Shown here piece after piece: positions 23,785 to 64,000 of a stretch of 64,000 bases of DNA. Position numbers and translations under genes: made by a program. The DNA comes from Cristatella mucedo (Eukaryota; Bryozoa; Phylactolaemata; Cristatellidae), in NCBI GenBank assembly GCA_009760855.2, contig WPIO01000067.1, forward strand, positions 1,055,501 to 1,119,500, read 5' to 3'. Positions within the stretch are counted from its first letter, which is position 1. Each line of letters starts with the position of its first letter. Below the pieces are notes generated by a model that saw nothing but the letters and a program-made list of their open reading frames with translations, was not told the DNA's origin and did no database searches.

Positions 23785-24700
23785 CAGAACACTAAGTAAT
23801 AGGCAATAAAAATTAAGGATCGAGTACGAGGTATCTGCATAATTTGTGACCATTTTTGGCTGACTAGATAGTGGCCTGGTCATCTGCAGCCCATTTTCAT
23901 GACAATGCGAATATCAAAGACCTTTAAATGTGATTCGTACACTCCAACAATTGATTACAGTAAAATACAATTGAAATTGGAGCTTCTAACAGCCGGGTTT
24001 GAATTTATTGCGGTGGATTAACAGTGGATTACGGTAGTGAACCTGGCGAATAAGGTCTGTGAGCGTGTTTAGGCAAGGGTATAAAATTTCTCGGGTAAAT
24101 TATGAACATACCGTAAAGTAATATGCAATTGAATTTGGACTTTCACTTAGCTTATTTCTGGTAAATTGCAGTGAATTTTTGGGGTTAAAGATGGATGTTG
24201 GTCATTGTAATGCACTACGTAAGAAAGTACACACGTGAATATCTCGAAATTGAAAGTGAGCACTGCCCACTGCAAATGGGTTTTAGTGATCATAAGCAAT
24301 CCCAAATTGAAGCGTATCACATCCAATTTCTGGGCAGTTTAGTTATGTAAAATTGTTACCGGAATCCTACTCTCCCTTCCCTGACGTACAAGAGCGAAGT
24401 GATGTCCAAGATCAATGCGGAACGCTCATACTACCAGATTACTAATCACCTAGATCAAGTACATAAGACTGCCGCTGTTACAATATGACCTTTTGAATTT
24501 AAGCGAGTGAGCTTCGGTCAGGGAAATGCCACCCAAATCATCGAGAAACTCATCAAACTGTGTCATTCCGCGTCCGATTTCCGTTTCTTTCATCCGCGAT
24601 CTATATTTCGCCTCAACCAATGAACCCCAGCACTTCGAGCCGAATTTATTTGATCTTCTTTAAATGCCTTGATAAATACAGCACTATGGTCAAATTCTTA
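23785..24700. repeat. Degenerate ~290-bp family repeat region
   Basis: Contains motifs also present at 25600-26080 and 57785-58320: GTGGCCTGGTCATCTGCAGC, CCCATTTTCATGACAATGCG, and repeated TGGATTACGGTAGTGAA. The copies are divergent; limits uncertain. Confidence 0.45.
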
Positions 24701-25590
24701 AGATGATCATTCACGAGTTGTCGTCGAACTCATTTGCCACTACTTTAGTAGCACATCAAGCAGAGAAATTTTATATTTTCGTCGCTTTCTGCTACAAAAA
24801 AGCTCGTAGAAAACTGCATTACAGCGAAATCGGGATGGCAAAACTCTACTGTCATTACATTCTGGCTTTGCCCGTCCTGCTGAAGCCCTTGTACAAGTTT
24901 AATTGTATATTTTGTAAATATTGTATAACATGTAATATTTATTTGTATAATATGCATAATATTATATATATATATTATAATATATAATTTGTGTCATATA
25001 TATTTGTATAAGTTGCTAGCTGACAGGCTAGTCCCTGACGTTGACCTGTCCCGGTCGACAGAATATGACACTGGCTTTCACGCACTATCAAGGACGCATG
25101 ATATGCTGTGACCATCCTTACATGCCAAACCAAGCTTGTCTTATCCCACAGCAGCCCTTTTTCTGACAGCCACCAACGGCAGCAGTTATTCAGTGAAGAA
25201 TGGGAAATGGATCCCCCTTTTTACCAAATATCGTGCAGAGCTAACTCGTTTGGCTTTCGAACGCCATCTGCTGCCATTCTGCTGCTCCGTTCAAAATGCC
25301 GTTACTTCGTTGTACGGCACCAGCAGTAATTGCGCAGGCAGACCGTCGCCCCTGGTGACACATGACAATTTCTCGCACCTTCATCAGCAGTATCTCACAG
25401 CTGATGGGGTGAGATGCTCGAACTACACTCGCTACAATTTCCCATCGAAATTCACTGCAATCCAAATCAATCCAGGAAAACTTGACCCCGAGGCTCCGGC
25501 TTTTGGGTGAATATTGTGGTGCATAGTCGTTATAGTTTACCCATCAAACATCGCGAAATAGCACTAGTGCGTTCTCGTGAACATAGCCTG
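24701..25590. other. Intergenic, no recognised gene
   Basis: AT-rich around 24900-25010. The short open frame at 25136-25510 is not recognisable. Confidence 0.4.
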
Positions 25591-26080
25591 CCAAGAAGTT
25601 GGTCACTGCCAAAATCTACGACGAGTTCACTATAAATTGGCTAGATGAAGCTTTAATTTGGATTGTAAATCACAATAAGCTATCGCCCAACTACGCCCGC
25701 AAATTTTTTTTTTATAGCGCTAGTGCATTATCATGCAATCCTTTGCATTCGACTGCAGTGGCTTAGGCCAATATCCCAACCTATTGCGAGAGAACACGCA
25801 GGCGATGGCAGGAACTTTTGTGGGTACGCTTGAACGATAGCTCAACGTAATCTGCAATTCAAGTTTAAGCAGCCAATATCTTGATGATTTCTAGTGAATT
25901 CGTGTGAATCGAGGAGGATTTCGATAGTGGCCAGCGTCTTTGCAGCTTATTTATACGAGAAAGCTCGAGACCAATGGCGTGAAATTTAGCGGGTACATTA
26001 TACTATTATGCACTATAATAGATACTAAAAATTTGAGCTTGGTAACGCGGATTTCCGGTTGACGCAGTTTTTTAAAAACT
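25591..26080. repeat. Degenerate ~290-bp family repeat region
   Basis: GATTTCGATAGTGGCCAGCG and TGAAATTTAGCGGGTACATT match, with changes, the copies near 57835 and 58122. Confidence 0.5.
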
Positions 26081-26549
26081 AGAATGGACTTTCTACCGAC
26101 TGGAATGCCCTGCCCTTGTTCGGCCTCGGACATCAAAGACAAGCCAACGCCAGACACTTCTATAGACATTACCTAGCTAGCTATCGTGCAATCGCTCGAG
26201 TCAACTTTTGTCAACTGCTGTTGACAGTCAGATGTTGGCATTTAGCTGTGTCGATACCAGTTGCACCAGCACGGGCCAAAAGCGATCAGATGCCGCGGTT
26301 GGACTCAGAAAGCTGCCGGACGACAGACGGGCTGCTCTGCCAGACTTGCAGAGAACCAGATTCTTTAGACGGAACTGCTTAAGTCGCCGCGTTGCGTCGG
26401 TCTTTAATGCTCATATCGCGGAGATGAGTTCGGAGGAGGCGTTTTTAGATGAATGGAAAGCCAATGGGTGACCTATGGGGGGAAAGAGTGATGACCTGAG
26501 CAAAGTTTCACATCACTTGGCTACGACGGAGGGGCGCCAGATGGAACAA

Positions 26550-26636
26550 CGGGAATGCGTAAATTGTTAGAACGAGAAAGTTCTCTTAGGGCACTGCACA
26601 AGTTTATTGTTGTTGTTATTATTATTATTATTATAA
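26550..26636 (+). mobile_element. Short LINE/SINE tail fragment
   Basis: ACGAGAAAGTTCTCTTAGGG followed by (TTG/TTA)n: a degenerate copy of the tail hairpin and its microsatellite. Confidence 0.6.
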
Positions 26637-27835
26637 AAGCTGAGAACGAGCGACCAGTCTTAGGCGCCGTCAAGAGTGCGCCTTTTTCGTTGCTTTTGAA
26701 GGTACGGTGGACGACTTGGCTGGAGAAATCGTCGCTCTGCGTTCCGCGAGAGCTCCTGCTTATGGGACACTACGAGCACTTCAAGTTGGAACCAGATCGT
26801 GAGTGGCGGCGGCGCGCGATTCGTGGCAGTTTCGGGCTTAAATCCACCGAGAGTTGTATCGTGAATCCTCAGTGCCTACCTCTCTGAAGCTGCGGTTACG
26901 CTAGCAACTTTATCTAAAAGTGGAATACTTATATAATTGGTACCGAATTCGAACATTTGTTTGGGAAACCTTTCAAAAGACAGAGACCTTACGACATGGG
27001 ATCGGAAGTTCTGATGACTTCCGCATAAAAGGACTATGAAAACCATGTTTAAGCCGGAGCCAACACGTCTACAGATAACAAATTTGCGAGTTTCGTCCCG
27101 ACCGGTTTTGTCAGATCGAGATGCTTGATGCGTTAAGCTGAAGCTGAGGTGCTCTGAGCTCGCCTGCCCGATGGATGGCCTATCCCGTACCGGCTCCAGT
27201 GTGGATTTCGGCCTAACGTTTCAACGATTCCCTAGTCAGGCTATTCCAAGAAAAGAAAAGACCCGCTTTTCTAAATCCGTCCGAAGGCTGATGATTTCTA
27301 CGTGCAAAAACGTTACCGAACGCAAGCCATCGCCCTCCCCCTCCCCAAATGCCGTTCGCGACCAGCCGATCGAACACCTCTGACCTGCTGCTGCTTTGAC
27401 AAAGATCCTTAGCTCGGCGGAGACGGCGGCGGCGAAACGACCGTTGTCCGCGGAGCCTTCGCCTCCCTGCTCCGCTGGAATCCCTCCGGGAAGCGGCAGT
27501 CGGAAACGGAAGGCGACTCGCGGCGAGCTGAGGGCTTCGACCGGCTGTCTGCTAACGCATTCGCGCCTTGATTCTCCAGCGGAGACGTAACCATTTTTCA
27601 CGAGAAGTTAAAAGAGCCTGCCAATGCGCCTTGTTAAAATGACCGTGATGGGTGAGCTTGCAGTTTTCTCCGGAGCTCATTACGAATTGAAGACTTCGGC
27701 CTTCGTGCCTGCCCCGCAAGGTGGAGGTTTTGTTGCCTGGCTCGCGGCCTGACTCCCCTCCTTCTGTGAGAAGTTCGTCACTTCACTAAGTCAGCACTGC
27801 TACACGTGTAAACGACCTTCGCAGGAATGTTGACT
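26637..27835. other. Intergenic, no recognised gene
   Basis: Mixed composition. Opposing open frames at 27170-27600 have no recognisable domain. Confidence 0.4.
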
Positions 27836-27985
27836 TGAATTTAGTTGCTCATCTAGTGCTGCTGGATCTCTCGGCTGCTTTTAATTTTGGCCATCACTAA
27901 ATCCTTCATGGGGGCATCACGATTTCCCTGAGCATCACTGATATTTCCATGCAGTGGTTTAGGTCTTATCTTGGTGCGAGCAAGG
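27836..27985 (+). pseudogene. LINE RT fragment
   Basis: Reads VLLDLSAAFNFGHH and, later, MQWFRSYLG, matching LLDLSAALDTIDH and LQWFRSYLS of the 30339 copy. Only about 150 bp remain. Confidence 0.7.
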
Positions 27986-29253
27986 GCAAGCCAGGGTTTT
28001 GGTAGGGGTCGTGGCTAAATGGCCACTATTGAGGAATCAGTTCATGGCAAAGGATTTTTCATCTAAATCTGACCAGAAAACCTGTTTAACTCGTTCGCAG
28101 ACTTTTAATTTTAATTTCAATCAACATTTGGAATCCGCAAAACCAGAAATTGGGGAAGACCAGCCTATTCTGCTATATAGCTCCAAGTTATAAGTAATTC
28201 AGCATGCAAAGGACAGTGGCAATCATGAAGCAGAGAGAATGTTTTGACCTGTACCAGACCGTAGAACAATCAGAAGATAGAGGGTGGCAGAGGCTATGAA
28301 AAAAATCCCGGGGCAAAAAAGTTCTCGTCAAGGAAAATCTTCGAAATGGCAAGAGGTGGAGAATGGCGCTAAAACTAGGGTAGACGAGCAAAGAAAAAAT
28401 GGAAGAGCAGTGTCAACCAGAATGATCGAGCAGGACAGTTCGTAACAAAATTTCCGCATGGAACTAGTCTTGAAGAAGGAAGCTCGGTAGACCCTACCTC
28501 CCTATAATATTCTCCTGCCCCAGCACCTGGGAGGGTTCTTGCCTCTCCCCTCCTCCCTCCTGAGCCCTTGATGGTGTGAGCGTTGCCTGATGCCTCAGCC
28601 GAATCGATCGTGCAATCAAAGAGGATTGCACATAGGAGTGATTCCGAGTACGGCTTTATTTGTTGTGCTGCAGCTAAAGCTTTGCATCTGCAGACAGTCA
28701 CATCTATTAGTTGCACGCGTATGCAGGCGGCATATCATGCACACAATGCAGCTGCTAGCTCCCGTTATGACAGCGAACCGATAAGTTCAGCTTGCCGAGT
28801 TATACCGAAGAGCTCTCCTGAAGTGAGCCGAACTGCATTTGCTAACGACAGGAAACGGAAGGACTAGACGAATGCTAACTATGAGCCGTGCATGCATTCG
28901 TGGCCAGGGTAGCAGCCGCCCAGTAATTGATTACATGGGCGAGCCAGCGAGCGAAGGCAGCCGGCAACACTCGGGCAAAGTAGCCACGAGACAGGTCGTT
29001 CACAGTGGCTGCTTAAACATGGAGCAGGCTACAGGAAGGTGACCTTGACCGCTCGAGGTTCTGCACCACGTGACTCCGACGACCACAGGCATGTCGGCAG
29101 CAGCAGATCCTGCTCTCTCAAGGTCATCAGGGCACTCCTGGCTCAAGCCCGAGAAAGGCAAACTGCCCGACGGTAATTGTCGGGATCATGCGGCAAGCAG
29201 CTGCTGCTGCAGGCGCTCAGCCGGCTTTGGCTGCTCGTTGGCTGCGACCTCTC
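27986..29253. other. 3' flank of gene 1
   Basis: No further exon found. It probably includes the 3' UTR of gene 1 and the candidate AATAAA at 28655-28660. Confidence 0.45.
28655..28660 (-). promoter_or_regulatory. Possible poly(A) signal of gene 1
   Basis: AATAAA on the minus strand, about 600 nt downstream of the gene 1 stop. It is the first perfect hexamer I noticed in the right orientation. No transcript evidence is available. Confidence 0.3.
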
Positions 29254-63801
<34,548 letters not shown>

Positions 63802-64000
63802 CTGGAGATAGAAAAAGTGTGACGTAATAATTGATCGGCTGCCGTTCGGAATTCTTGGAGCTGTCACGTGGGAATCGTGTCTCTAGCACTTTAAATCTAA
63901 AGGTAACTAAGCCATCAGACCAAGCCGTTAAACAGGAGAATGGCTAAATCCTGACTTTGCTCAAACCAAGTGGGTGACACGTGATTTCCATCCGGCTCAA

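Noticed and set aside
25136-25510. 124-codon ORF on the plus strand
   Set aside because: No recognisable motif, set in AT-rich intergenic DNA; length is compatible with chance.

Overview
The window is animal (metazoan) nuclear DNA. It has interrupted genes with GT-AG introns, extracellular Ig, EGF and laminin-G modules on phase-1 and phase-2 exons, long (CT)n and (CA)n tracts, tRNA-derived SINEs and several decayed LINEs. The species cannot be named from sequence alone; a repeat-rich invertebrate is my inference.

Two genes lie head-to-tail on the minus strand. Gene 1 runs from beyond the right edge to a stop at 29254. By hand-splicing I recover 25 exons (plus one optional cassette) that keep one reading frame for about 1436 codons. 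The order is: half an Ig domain, six complete Ig domains, LG1, EGF, EGF, LG2, a low-complexity linker, LG3, stop. This is the C-terminal layout of perlecan (HSPG2 / unc-52 / trol domains IV-V), with the second EGF pair replaced by linker. A 126-codon Thr/Ala-rich mucin-like cassette fits in phase inside LG2.

Gene 2 starts at 9745 with a 20-residue signal-peptide exon and continues through Ig domains 1 to 4 (the fourth is cut) off the left edge. Its Ig modules share sequence style and exon phases with gene 1, so the two look like tandem paralogues. Its last two visible Ig modules come from an internal duplication of about 2.6 kb that still shows in the introns.

The ~19.5 kb between the genes and the long introns are built of mobile-element debris. 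There are CR1/L2/Jockey-like LINE copies, the best being an RT with its YADD motif at 30339-31484, antisense in the last intron of gene 1. About 14 copies of a shared 3' stem-loop tail are spread over LINE and SINE fragments. There are two tRNA-derived SINE families, a fossil LINE with a restriction-like endonuclease (18.8-19.4 kb), and a Tigger/pogo-like DNA transposon fossil (34436-36965) with a nested LINE insertion.

The least expected signals are inverted repeats sitting exactly on 5' splice sites of gene 1, two GC-AG introns, the mucin cassette in LG2, and the SINE/LINE tail partnership. No CRISPR array, rRNA, functional tRNA gene or bacterial-type operon was seen.
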